This document shows positions 30,237 to 38,709 of a stretch of DNA of 64,000 nucleotides, piece by piece. The stretch is from Desulfoluna spongiiphila (GTDB lineage Bacteria; Desulfobacterota; Desulfobacteria; Desulfobacterales; Desulfolunaceae): positions 141,835-205,834 of the forward strand of contig NZ_FMUX01000011.1 in NCBI RefSeq assembly GCF_900101345.1, read 5' to 3'. The notes under the pieces are model-generated. The model was not told where the DNA came from. It was given only the letters and a program-made list of their open reading frames with translations, and made no database searches. Each line of letters opens with the position of its first letter. The stretch's first letter is position 1. The position numbers were made by a program, and so were the translations under genes.

Positions 30237-32402
30237 ATGACCGAAACCCTTTGTGGAGAGATTGTTCGCACCACGTTTACCAGTGAAGAGACGGGGTTTA
30301 CCATTGCCAGGGTAAAGGTGAAGGGGCGTGGTGAAGTGACCATGGTGGGCCCGCTCATGGGGCCACCGGACGGCACCTTTATTGAAGCGTTGGGGCGGTT
30401 TGAATCCCATTCCCAGTATGGGTTGCAGTTCAAGGTGGACACTTTCTCCACGGCCCTGCCGGTGACGTCCCATGGCATCGAGAAATACCTGTCTTCCAAG
30501 GCAATCCACGGCATCGGGCCGAAGATGGCCGAAAGGCTTGTGGCGGCTTTTGGGACCAAGACCCTGGAGGTCATCGACAAGGAACCGGAAAAGCTTCTGG
30601 ACGTGGAGGGCATCGGCAAAAAAAAGGCCGAGCAGATCCTCACCGGCTGGGAAGAGCAGATGGACGTGCGCCAGGTGATGGTGTTTCTCCACTCCCACGG
30701 GGTGGGATCGGCCTTTGCCACCCGAATCGTGAAGGCCTTCGGGAAAAAGGCAGTGTCTGTTGTGACGAGGAACCCCTACGCCCTGGCCACGGAGGTGGCG
30801 GGCATCGGGTTTCTCACGGCGGACCGCATCGCGCGCTCCACCGGATTTGCCATGGACGCCCCCCAGAGGATCCATGCAGGGCTTCTCTATGTACTCTCCC
30901 ACGCCACGGACGAAGGCCATCTTTTCCTGCCCGCAGACCAGCTGATGCAAAAAGCCGTGGAGCTTCTCCAGCTCCCTGCCGAGCCCATCGGTCAGGGCAT
31001 CGCCCACCTTGCCGAACACGAAAAGGTGATCACCAAAAAGGTGGACAACCCCGACATCGGAGAGGCCGTCTACCTGCCCTGGCTCTTTCACTCGGAGCGG
31101 GGCATCGCCAACACCCTCGCCCAGGTGGCACGGGGAACAAAATTTCCGGTATTCGAGGATCCCCAAGGGGAGGTGGCCGCCATGGAAAAACGCCTCTCCA
31201 TCCGGCTTGCCCCCCGCCAGCGGGAGGCGGTGCAGGGGGCCCTCACCGCCAAGGCCATGGTCATCACCGGCGGCCCGGGCACGGGCAAGACCACCATCAT
31301 AAAAGCCATCCTGAAAATCTACCACAAGGCCGGAGCCCGGATGCTCCTGGCCGCCCCCACCGGGCGCGCGGCCAAGCGCATGACCGAGTCCACGGGATTT
31401 CCCGCCAAGACCATCCACCGGCTCCTCGAATTCAGCTTTCAAAAAGGGGGGTTTCAGAGAAACCGGGAAAACCCTCTCTCCTGTGACGTCCTCGTCGTGG
31501 ACGAGGCCTCCATGATCGACGTGCCCCTGATGTTCAACCTGCTCAAGGCCGTACCCGACACCGCCACCCTCATCTTGGTGGGGGACGTCCACCAGCTCCC
31601 CCCCGTGGGACCCGGCAACGTACTCAGGGACATCATCGCCTCCAAATGCATCCCGGTCACCACCCTGACGGAGATCTTCCGGCAGGCGGAAAAAAGCCTC
31701 ATCGTGGTCAACGCCCACCGCATCAACAAAGGGGAGAAACCCTTTTCCGGAAGCCGGGAGCCGGGGGGGGATTTTTTCATCATCGAGAGAAACGACCCCG
31801 AGGCCGTGGCCCGCACCATCGTAGAGCTTGTGGCCCGGCGGATCCCGCGGCGCTTCAACCTGAATCCCATGGAAGATATTCAGCTCCTCACCCCCATGCA
31901 CCGGGGCTCTCTGGGAGGCGAGCGCCTCAACCAGCTCCTTCAGGACACCCTCAACCCCAGGCCCCCGGGTGCCCAGGAAGAGACCGGGTTCAAGTTCCGC
32001 ATGGGGGACAAGGTGATGCAGCTTAAAAACAACTACGACAAAGACGTCTTCAACGGAGACATCGGCCGCGTCGTCGACGCAGACCCGGCCGCAAAGCGCG
32101 TCACCGCACGGTTCGACGACAACCAGGTCTCTTACGAAGCCGCCGAACTGGACGAGATCACCCTGGCCTACGCCGTCTCCATCCACAAATCCCAGGGATC
32201 GGAGTACCCGGCCGTTGTCATCCCCGTCTCCACCCAGCATCAGATCATGCTCCAGCGAAACCTCATCTATACCGGCATCACCCGGGGCAAAGAGCTCGTG
32301 GTCCTCGTGGGATCCTACAAGGCCCTGGCCATCGCCGTCCGTACCAACAAGACCATCAAGCGCTTTACCCGCTTGACGGAGCTGCTTCAGATGGGCGGAT
32401 AA
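30237..32402 (+). CDS. recD2: RecD2-type ATP-dependent DNA helicase
   Basis: This 721-aa superfamily 1B helicase has an N-terminal OB-like region and helix-hairpin-helix repeats (IHGIGPKMAERL near 86; VEGIGKKKAEQIL near 122). These precede a RecA core with Walker A GGPGTGKTT (about 344-352), Walker B VVDEASMID, and the C-terminal UvrD-like motif AVSIHKSQGSEYPAV. The start at MTETLCGEI is chosen because the 29 residues upstream are translated from the SIR repeat. The only ribosome-site-like sequence is GGAGG inside that repeat, 12 nt upstream. Confidence 0.93.
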   Translation: MTETLCGEIVRTTFTSEETGFTIARVKVKGRGEVTMVGPLMGPPDGTFIEALGRFESHSQYGLQFKVDTFSTALPVTSHGIEKYLSSKAIHGIGPKMAERLVAAFGTKTLEVIDKEPEKLLDVEGIGKKKAEQILTGWEEQMDVRQVMVFLHSHGVGSAFATRIVKAFGKKAVSVVTRNPYALATEVAGIGFLTADRIARSTGFAMDAPQRIHAGLLYVLSHATDEGHLFLPADQLMQKAVELLQLPAEPIGQGIAHLAEHEKVITKKVDNPDIGEAVYLPWLFHSERGIANTLAQVARGTKFPVFEDPQGEVAAMEKRLSIRLAPRQREAVQGALTAKAMVITGGPGTGKTTIIKAILKIYHKAGARMLLAAPTGRAAKRMTESTGFPAKTIHRLLEFSFQKGGFQRNRENPLSCDVLVVDEASMIDVPLMFNLLKAVPDTATLILVGDVHQLPPVGPGNVLRDIIASKCIPVTTLTEIFRQAEKSLIVVNAHRINKGEKPFSGSREPGGDFFIIERNDPEAVARTIVELVARRIPRRFNLNPMEDIQLLTPMHRGSLGGERLNQLLQDTLNPRPPGAQEETGFKFRMGDKVMQLKNNYDKDVFNGDIGRVVDADPAAKRVTARFDDNQVSYEAAELDEITLAYAVSIHKSQGSEYPAVVIPVSTQHQIMLQRNLIYTGITRGKELVVLVGSYKALAIAVRTNKTIKRFTRLTELLQMGG

Positions 32403-32405
32403 CAA

Positions 32406-32633
32406 TTCCTTCTATGGTTAAAATCGGGTCAGCCACAGAGGGCTCTGAAAAAACAAAAGCAATGCCTCCGGCGGCGGGGTGTGCCACCTCGAGAGCAGGT
32501 TGCCAATGCGCTTTCCCCCTCGTTCCTCGGGGAAAATCACATTCGCCTTTGATTTTGATTGGCCTGAATCTGTTTTTAAAGCCTGTTTATTAAACTTTTT
32601 AAAAGTTTAGCCCCCGGCAGGGCCGCCGGAGGC
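32406..32633 (+). repeat. SIR array, copy 1 (long form with leader)
   Basis: The leader (CTTCTATGGTTAAAATC, then the AAAAAACAAAAGCAAT run) begins 4 nt after the recD2 stop. The core is 32464-32633 with GCCTCCGGCGGC and GCCGCCGGAGGC ends, H1 GGGTG/CACCTC-like and H2 TTTCCCC/GGGGAAA. Confidence 0.88.
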
Positions 32634-32648
32634 AGCTTTAACTTGGCT

Positions 32649-32819
32649 GCCTTCGGCGGCGAGGTGTGCTACCTCGAAAGCTGGTTGCGAATGCGCTTTC
32701 CCCTTCGTTCCTCAGGGAAAATCACATTCGCTTTTGATTTTGATTGGCCTGATTTTGCTTTTTAAAGCCTGTTTATTAAACTTTTTAAACGTTTAGCCCC
32801 CGGCAGGGCCGCCGGAGGC
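32649..32819 (+). repeat. SIR array, copy 2 (long form)
   Basis: 171 bp, left end GCCTTCGGCGGC, right end GCCGCCGGAGGC; separated from copy 1 by a 15-nt spacer (AGCTTTAACTTGGCT). Nearly identical to copies 1 and 3. Confidence 0.88.
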
Positions 32820-32834
32820 AGCTTTAACTTGGCT

Positions 32835-32920
32835 GCCTTCGGCGGCGAGGTGTGCTACCTCGAAAGCTGGTTGCGAATGCGCTTTCCCCTTCGTTCCTCG
32901 GGGAAAATCACATTCGCTTA
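32835..32920 (+). repeat. SIR array, copy 3 (left half)
   Basis: Left end GCCTTCGGCGGC, H1 and H2 only, after the same 15-nt spacer. It ends 24 nt before the next ATG, so the array forms the leader of the phytochelatin-synthase-like gene. Confidence 0.85.
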
Positions 32921-32943
32921 GGGATGACTTTGAAAGGCTGACC

Positions 32944-33708
32944 ATGAACCCCATTTTTTTTACCCTCTTCCGACACGCCCTCAGAAGCCTGCTCAGACTC
33001 CGGGTGTTCTTTTTGCGCATACGGAAAAAGGGCCCCCACGGGGAAGCTCCTCACCACCTGTCCCCCACGGAACTGAAGGCGCTCGGAGATAAGGATGCCC
33101 GGTTCACCCGTCTCCTTGCCACCCGCACGCCCCAGGTCACCGAGTCTTCCTGTTCGGCGGCGGCCGTGGCCTGCGTTCTCAATGCCATGGGCCCAGGAGA
33201 AAGGCCACGGGTCGAAAACCAGATGGATCTTCTGGAGACGATTCGTGCCGGGCGTTGGAAAGAACGTCTCTCACCGGAGGGATGGGAAGGCCGCCGGGGG
33301 CTTCCCCTGGAAGTGCTGGGGGAGGTGGTACCTGCGGCCCTTACCTACCACGGCATCCACGCCCTCACTGAGGTGGTGCCCTTTTACCCGGAAGAGACCC
33401 TGGAAACACGCATGGCACGGGCCGGAACCCTCCTGGATCGGTTTGCCAACACCCCCGGCCTCTACCTCATCGCCCACTTCGACCAGGGGGCCTTCCTGCC
33501 GGTACTCACCATCCCCCATATATCGCCGGTGGGCCGCTGGAACCCCGAGGCCCAGACCGTCCTTATGCTGGACGTGGATCCCGACCAGCCCACCCCCTAC
33601 GAGGTCTCCCTGGCCCGGTTTGCCGACGGCATCGCCAGCGACTACGGAGGCCTCCTTAAACCCTACGGATACAGCCACGGCGGCCTGGTGGTCATCACGG
33701 CTGAATAA
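32944..33708 (+). CDS. Phytochelatin synthase-like cysteine peptidase
   Basis: This 254-aa protein has a basic, hydrophobic N-terminus (about 1-27; a possible signal anchor). A papain-like fold follows: catalytic Cys in TESSCSAAAVACVLNA (about 66-81), His in IPHISPVGRWNPE (about 190) and Asp in MLDVDPDQPTPYEVSLARF (about 207). These match the Cys-His-Asp triad and closing motif of phytochelatin synthases. Bacterial members usually hydrolyse glutathione or peptides rather than polymerise it. No metal-resistance gene is adjacent, so a role in metal or thiol metabolism is only inferred. Confidence 0.75.
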   Translation: MNPIFFTLFRHALRSLLRLRVFFLRIRKKGPHGEAPHHLSPTELKALGDKDARFTRLLATRTPQVTESSCSAAAVACVLNAMGPGERPRVENQMDLLETIRAGRWKERLSPEGWEGRRGLPLEVLGEVVPAALTYHGIHALTEVVPFYPEETLETRMARAGTLLDRFANTPGLYLIAHFDQGAFLPVLTIPHISPVGRWNPEAQTVLMLDVDPDQPTPYEVSLARFADGIASDYGGLLKPYGYSHGGLVVITAE

Positions 33709-33721
33709 AAAATAGGGGAAA

Positions 33722-34001
33722 GCCTCCGGCGGCCAGGGAATAAATCCCCTGGACCCCAAATTCGCAAAGGCTCCGTCCCTTCGTTCCTCAGGGACGTCAC
33801 ATTTGCTGACGGGCTACGCCCGTAAGGTTGTTCGGGCAAAAAAACCTCATAAAATTCCCAGAAGAATAAAAGGGGTCTCTCCTGCATAAACGGTTGCCGA
33901 GTGTCACACATCACGCGAATACCCACGTAACCACCTGAATAACGACAACCTTTATGCATTCGCCGCAGGGTTTCAAGATGTCCCACCTTGCCGCCGAAGA
34001 C
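33722..34001 (+). repeat. SIR repeat, composite long copy
   Basis: It starts 14 nt after the previous stop. GCCTCCGGCGGC is at 33722-33733 and H1 is CCAGGGA/CCCCTGG-like. H2 has outer GCAAA/TTTGC (33764-33768 with 33802-33806) and inner GTCCC/GGGAC (33775-33779 with 33791-33795); H3 is ACGGGC/GCCCGT. The right part (33859-34001) is the block shared with 11379-11519 and ends in GCCGCCGAAGAC. Confidence 0.82.
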
Positions 34002-34204
34002 GGGGTTTCCCCCGGATTACCCATAGAAGGCTTCCTTTTTGGGCGGCCTGTTGTTTTACTGGTCCCCACCTAGATGTTGTGATAAAGGATATTTGCATCT
34101 GCTTTCAATGGAATCAGGAATAAAAGGCGGGTGCGAAACCTCACCGGCACAACGGGTTAAGGCCCGACAGCCGGGCCCCATCCACCCACAATGAGGAAAA
34201 ACGG

Positions 34205-34786
34205 ATGAAACCGATACTCTCCGTAACGCTCATCGCCCTGGCCGCCATTGTCGCCATCCTCTCCTGGTACGGCCTCTTTGCAAAAGTCACCTTCTCCGAG
34301 CAGACGATATCCCCCTTCAGCTTTGCCTATAAAAAACAGACGGGCAATTACCGCCAGAGCGGCCGTGCCATGAATGAACTATACGTGGAGCTTGGTGAAG
34401 AAGGCATCTCCACCACAAAGGGAGTGGGGCTGTACTACGACAACCCGAGAAAAGTAGCGGTTAAAAACCTGCGCTCCCTGGCAGGATGCATCCTGCCTGA
34501 AGAGAGTTCGGAAAAATGGGGAGAGCTCAGGACGAACTACCTGGTGGGCAGCCTGCCCGGTGCGACCCTTCCCGTGGTCACCTTCCCCTACAAGGGAAAA
34601 CTTTCCGTGGTCCTAGGGACCTTGAGGGTCTACCCCAAAATCAATGCATGGTTTAAAAACCACCCCGAGCAGTTGGGGCCGGTCATGGAGATTTACGATA
34701 TATCCAAAGGAGAGATCCGGTACGTGGTGACCCGGCCCATGGGAGGGGAGGTGCTCGATGCCCTCTGGCGGGCTGAACTGCCTTAG
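34205..34786 (+). CDS. Membrane-anchored GyrI-like domain protein (TEX264-like)
   Basis: This 193-aa protein has one N-terminal membrane segment (about 4-24). It is followed by a soluble domain with a YKKQTGNYRQSGRAMNELY stretch (about 42-60) and a repeated beta-alpha layout like the GyrI/SOUL-like small-molecule-binding fold, here anchored as in TEX264. GAGGAA precedes the ATG. It ends just before a strong terminator, so it appears monocistronic. The ligand and role are unknown; family assignment is by pattern only. Confidence 0.55.
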   Translation: MKPILSVTLIALAAIVAILSWYGLFAKVTFSEQTISPFSFAYKKQTGNYRQSGRAMNELYVELGEEGISTTKGVGLYYDNPRKVAVKNLRSLAGCILPEESSEKWGELRTNYLVGSLPGATLPVVTFPYKGKLSVVLGTLRVYPKINAWFKNHPEQLGPVMEIYDISKGEIRYVVTRPMGGEVLDALWRAELP

Positions 34787-34795
34787 GCAATAAAA

Positions 34796-34823
34796 AAAGG
34801 GATCCAGTAAACTGGATCCCTTT
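34796..34823 (+). terminator. Intrinsic terminator after the GyrI-like gene
   Basis: A perfect 13-bp stem, AAAGGGATCCAGT with ACTGGATCCCTTT, with a 2-nt loop and T/A-rich flanks. It also faces the 3' end of the tRNA gene on the other strand, 9 nt away, and can serve both. Confidence 0.9.
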
Positions 34824-34831
34824 AATATGCG

Positions 34832-34907
34832 TGGTAGGCACGATCAGACTTGAACTGATGACTTCTACCGTGTCGGGGTAGCGCTCTACCAACTGAGCTA
34901 CGCGCCT
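34832..34907 (-). tRNA. tRNA-Val (anticodon GAC)
   Basis: A 76-nt cloverleaf including an encoded CCA end (34832-34834). The acceptor AGGCGCG pairs with CGTGCCT (one G-U), the D arm has GG, the anticodon stem is CTACC/GGTAG, and the T loop is TTCAAGT. The anticodon loop reads CCGACAC, anticodon at 34872-34874. Position 33 is therefore C instead of the almost universal U, and position 32 is also C. Confidence 0.93.
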
Positions 34908-35049
34908 TCAGGTGTTACCTGTAAAAACAAGATACATTTAGCAGCGAAGGGCCGGCAGTGTCAAGGGGAAAAATACCGAGGCGCCCGAAAAACCGACCGC
35001 CCCTGGCGCTGTCTCCCCTAACCCCTCTTCGGCAAAGGGAGATATGCCC

Positions 35050-36255
35050 CTACTGCATGAAGGTGTTTTTCCCTCCGGCCACCATGTCCACCTTGATGTG
35101 ATCCCTGGAGACCTCGGAGAGGGTGATGGAAAACCCTTTGTAAGTCCGGGACAGAAGCTGTTCGGCAAGCAGCTTGCCCTCCCCGGTAAAGTTCACCACC
35201 ATCACGGCGCGTTCGATGCGGCGCTCCCGGGGCCTTACCGAAATCACCCCTTTGAGCCCTTCCATCTCACGGGAAAGCTGGGTGAAGTTTTCGAAAAAAT
35301 TGGTCCCTTCCACCACCACCTCGATCATGGTGGTACGGCTCTTCTTCTCCTTCATGGCATCGACGATAAGGGCAGACAGATCCCGACCGGCATCCCGGGC
35401 AGCGTCTGTCATGGCCCGCGTACTGACCTTGCCGGGATCGGTGCCCACGGCCACGCTCGCCCTCAGGACCCCGTCGGTGGCCCGGTCCGTGCCCACAACA
35501 AACCCTTCAAGCTCAACGGAAGCCCTGAAAGACCGCTCATCTCCCATGATATTTCCGGAAGGCTCGGTCCAGGCCCTTCCCACCACCACCACGTCGGCGC
35601 CGAAGGCAGCACCGATGCGCAGGGCTTCATCCCGATGAACCAGTCCATCCGGCCCCAAAGGCGCCGCGTCATCAATAATCGCCCGATGGGGAAGCACCTC
35701 AAATCCGCGCTTGGCCATGGTCCCTGCGATGGCCTCGTCGGAGACCGTGGCGATATAGGACATGCCGGGGCCCCACCAGTAATCAAAGGTGGTGCTGTCC
35801 GGAAGCTTTTCGGAGACCAGAAACAGCAACTTGGGCTTGTCGCTGCCCTCAAGGACAATGCCCGAGGAGGTCAGCCGCTCTTCCAGGCGGTCCATGGCCA
35901 CGGAGGCCTCCACGGCCACATGGTAATAGCTGCCGAAGCGCCGCTCCGCCACCACCTTGTACCCGTCGATGTAGGTTGCAGGAGTCTCCGTGAGAATCTC
36001 GGTCACGGCCTCAAAGTGTGCGGCAACGGCCCTGTCCGAGAGGATATAAAACAGCGCCTCTTCCACGGCGGTATTCAGGCCCTCTTTCACCGCCTTGTCC
36101 TTGGCGTCAGGAATGTTGCTGCGGGATATCACGCCCTTGCCCAAAGCGAGAAACACCTTGAGAGACTCCCCTGTCTCCGCACGCAGGGTGCAGGGACGCG
36201 TCAGGGAGAGGGCCAGAAGCATCATCATCGTCCATGAAAAGATCCGTTTATGCAT
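35050..36255 (-). CDS. Exported protein with FlgT/LPP20-like region
   Basis: About 401 aa. The start at MHKRIFSW is set by GGAG 7 nt upstream, and a signal peptide (about 1-26, cleavage near LRA|ET) follows. The next 100 residues resemble the N-terminal domain of FlgT-like and lipoprotein-20-like exported proteins (an A/K-rich helix, then HFEAVTEILTE and a YIDGYKVVAERR strand). Middle and C-terminal parts contain repeated alpha/beta units (LLFLVSEKL; VVVVGRAW; VMVVNFTGEG). It closes the rimO - polyprenyl synthase operon. Role unknown; outer-membrane or flagellar assembly is possible. Confidence 0.6.
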   Translation of the reverse strand: MHKRIFSWTMMMLLALSLTRPCTLRAETGESLKVFLALGKGVISRSNIPDAKDKAVKEGLNTAVEEALFYILSDRAVAAHFEAVTEILTETPATYIDGYKVVAERRFGSYYHVAVEASVAMDRLEERLTSSGIVLEGSDKPKLLFLVSEKLPDSTTFDYWWGPGMSYIATVSDEAIAGTMAKRGFEVLPHRAIIDDAAPLGPDGLVHRDEALRIGAAFGADVVVVGRAWTEPSGNIMGDERSFRASVELEGFVVGTDRATDGVLRASVAVGTDPGKVSTRAMTDAARDAGRDLSALIVDAMKEKKSRTTMIEVVVEGTNFFENFTQLSREMEGLKGVISVRPRERRIERAVMVVNFTGEGKLLAEQLLSRTYKGFSITLSEVSRDHIKVDMVAGGKNTFMQ

Positions 36256-36271
36256 CAGCATGCTCCATCGT

Positions 36272-37252
36272 TTATGATTTACGTCCCAGGCTGTAGTCCC
36301 CCACGAGAAGCAACAGCTCTTTTTCCCGGCTGTGGGGAAGCCCGGCCAAAGCGTCCTTGGCGAGCCCCACATGATCATGGGCGCAACGCTCTGTGTATCC
36401 GATGCCGTCAAGCTCTGTAAGCAGGGAGACCAGCTCGGAAAACGCCTCCACCGTGAAATCGGGGTCGGCCATGATGGCCTCCATGCGCTCTTTCTCTCCG
36501 TTGGAAGCCTTGGAGAGGGCATAAATAACGGGCAGGGTGAGTTTGCCCTCCCGAAGATCCGCCCCCGGCTCCTTCCCCAGGCTGGCCAGGTCGGCGGTGT
36601 AGTCCAACAGGTCGTCGGCCATCTGAAAGGCCATGCCAATGTGCCAGCCGTAGCGCCCCAGGGCGTCCACCACCTCGTCGGGCTGACCGGCCAGGTGAGC
36701 GCCCGTCACGCAGGCCCCTTTAAGGAGCACAGCGGTCTTGCGTTCGATGACATCCAGGTACTCGGCCTCGGTGAGGTCCATGCGGCCCTTGTTGTACAGC
36801 TGCTGGATCTCTCCCTGGCTCATGGCCTCGGTGATCCCGCAGATCTCATCGATGATGGCAAAATTGCGGGTCTCGGCCGTCAGGGTGAGGCAGCGGGCGA
36901 GGATAAAATCCCCGGTGAGGACCGCCTCGGGGGCTCCGTACACCCCGTGGGCGGCGGGCTTGCCCCGGCGCATCACCGCCTCGTCCACCAGATCGTCGTG
37001 GATGAGGGTGGCGGCGTGGAGGTACTCAAAGAGCACGGAATAACGGGCAAGGTCCTGCCGATCGGACCCGCAGGCCCGTGCGGCAAGGATCATCAGCAAG
37101 GGGCGAAGGCGTTTCCCCCCGGAGAACAGAAGGTGGCCCGCCACCTCCCCGGCCAGTTCGGCCCAGGGGTTCAAATTCTCTTTCAATGCGGCTTCGATGG
37201 AAGAGAGCTCTGCGGCCACCTCGCCCAAAATCCTCGCCTTCAAATCACTCAT
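36272..37252 (-). CDS. Polyprenyl diphosphate synthase (octaprenyl/heptaprenyl type)
   Basis: This 326-aa trans-prenyltransferase has GGKRLRP, the first Asp-rich motif in LIHDDLVDEAVMRRG (about 86-100) and the second in QMADDLLDYTAD (about 211-222). Length fits a long-chain synthase that makes the quinone side chain rather than FPP. Its ATG overlaps the rimO stop (ATGA), so the genes are translationally coupled. It would supply menaquinone for the anaerobic electron chain. Confidence 0.92.
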   Translation of the reverse strand: MSDLKARILGEVAAELSSIEAALKENLNPWAELAGEVAGHLLFSGGKRLRPLLMILAARACGSDRQDLARYSVLFEYLHAATLIHDDLVDEAVMRRGKPAAHGVYGAPEAVLTGDFILARCLTLTAETRNFAIIDEICGITEAMSQGEIQQLYNKGRMDLTEAEYLDVIERKTAVLLKGACVTGAHLAGQPDEVVDALGRYGWHIGMAFQMADDLLDYTADLASLGKEPGADLREGKLTLPVIYALSKASNGEKERMEAIMADPDFTVEAFSELVSLLTELDGIGYTERCAHDHVGLAKDALAGLPHSREKELLLLVGDYSLGRKS

Positions 37253-38583
37253 ACCACTTCTCCTGACAAATCGTAGACAATGGCGTCCGTGATGCGGACG
37301 TCGACAAAGGCGCCGATGGTAAGCCCTTCACCGTAGACAAAGGTCATGCCGTCCACTTCCGGGGCCTGGAAAAAGGTGCGGCCGATGAAAACGCCCTCTT
37401 CGGGGTTCTCCTCGATGAGCACCTTGGTGACCATGCCCACCCGCGCCATGTTCCGCCGGGCCGAGATCTCCTCCTGGGCGGCCATGATGGTGTCCTGGCG
37501 CACCTGGGCGATCTCTTCGTCCACGTGGCCGGGCAGGGCGTGGGAGGCCTGCTCTTCGGAATCGGAATAGGTAAAGACACCCAGGTGGTCGAACTCCACC
37601 TCGGTGATAAAATCCAGAAGGGACTGAAAATCCTCTTCCGTCTCCCCGGGAAACCCCACGATCACCGTGGTGCGCAGGGCCACGCCCGGAACCTCCTCGC
37701 GAAGCCGGGTAAAAAGGGCCTTCAAATCCGCCTGGGTGTAGTGGCGCCCCATCTTCTTGATGATGGGGTCCGAGGCGTGCTGAATGGGGATGTCAAAGTA
37801 GGCACAGACGTTCTCTTTGTCTGCGGCCAGCTTGATGGTGGCGTCATCCAGGGTGTCGGGAAAGGCGTAGAGAAAACGGATCCACTTGCCGGGGGCCTGG
37901 TCGGAGAGGACCTCCAGAACCTCGGCGAGCTTGCCGGGTTCCCCTAAGTCTTCCCCGTAATCGGTGGTGCTCTCGGCCACGAGGTTCAGCTCCTGAACGC
38001 CCGCGTCCAGAAGGCGCCCGGCTTCGGCCGTGATGTCTGCAACGGACCGGCTGCGGTACCGCCCCCTGAGGCTGGGAATGATGCAGTAGGTGCAGTGCCT
38101 GCTGCAGCCTTCGGCGATCTTGAGGTAGGCCAGGGCCCCTGTGGTGGTGATGCGCGGCGAATGGGTACGGGCCGGTGAGGTGCTGTTGGGATCGGGAAAC
38201 AGGCAGGTGGCCTTTCCCACGCGCCCGTCCACGGCCATGAGCCGGTTGATCTCTTCGGCAATGCGCTCGTAGCCGCCGGTGCCGATGAACAGGTCCACCT
38301 CGGGAAGCTCGGGAATGGCGTCTTCCTTGAACCGCTGGGGAAGGCAGCCCGCCACCACCAGGTAGCGGCAGGTTCCCTTGGCTTTGTACTCCGCCATCTC
38401 CAGGATGGTGTCGATGGATTCGTCCACGGCGGACGTAATGAAGCTGCAGGTGTTGATGATGATGACATCCGCCTCTTCCGGTGAATCGATGATGGTGCAA
38501 CGGGCCTCTGTGAGGTGGCCCAGCATCACTTCGCTGTCGACGAGGTTGCGCGCGCAACCCAAGCTGACCAGGTAAATGTTCAT
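37249..38583 (-). CDS. rimO: Ribosomal protein S12 methylthiotransferase
   Basis: This 444-aa protein has an N-terminal MTTase domain (LVSLGCARNLVDSEVM, 5-20), a radical SAM centre with the CxxxCxxC motif in EGCSRHCTYCIIP (about 150-162), and a C-terminal TRAM-like domain. It adds a methylthio group to S12 Asp. The start at MNIYLV agrees with the family N-terminus; CAGGAG lies 15 nt upstream, rather far, and an upstream in-frame ATG (38628) adds only 15 unrelated residues. It heads the operon with the prenyl synthase. Confidence 0.95.
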   Translation of the reverse strand: MNIYLVSLGCARNLVDSEVMLGHLTEARCTIIDSPEEADVIIINTCSFITSAVDESIDTILEMAEYKAKGTCRYLVVAGCLPQRFKEDAIPELPEVDLFIGTGGYERIAEEINRLMAVDGRVGKATCLFPDPNSTSPARTHSPRITTTGALAYLKIAEGCSRHCTYCIIPSLRGRYRSRSVADITAEAGRLLDAGVQELNLVAESTTDYGEDLGEPGKLAEVLEVLSDQAPGKWIRFLYAFPDTLDDATIKLAADKENVCAYFDIPIQHASDPIIKKMGRHYTQADLKALFTRLREEVPGVALRTTVIVGFPGETEEDFQSLLDFITEVEFDHLGVFTYSDSEEQASHALPGHVDEEIAQVRQDTIMAAQEEISARRNMARVGMVTKVLIEENPEEGVFIGRTFFQAPEVDGMTFVYGEGLTIGAFVDVRITDAIVYDLSGEVV

Positions 38584-38709
38584 GGGATCTAAAAAAAACT
38601 CCTGAGGCAATGGCCGTCCCGGAAACACGTCGGGTCACCCGTCCGCTCTCTCCTTCCCTGGAAAGGACGGACGGGGACCGCCTGTAAGTCCGGCGGCATG
38701 CCGTGTGGG

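Noticed and set aside
32464..32920. CRISPR array
   Set aside because: Units are 170 bp with internal hairpins and constant 15-nt spacers; there are no short direct repeats with unique spacers.
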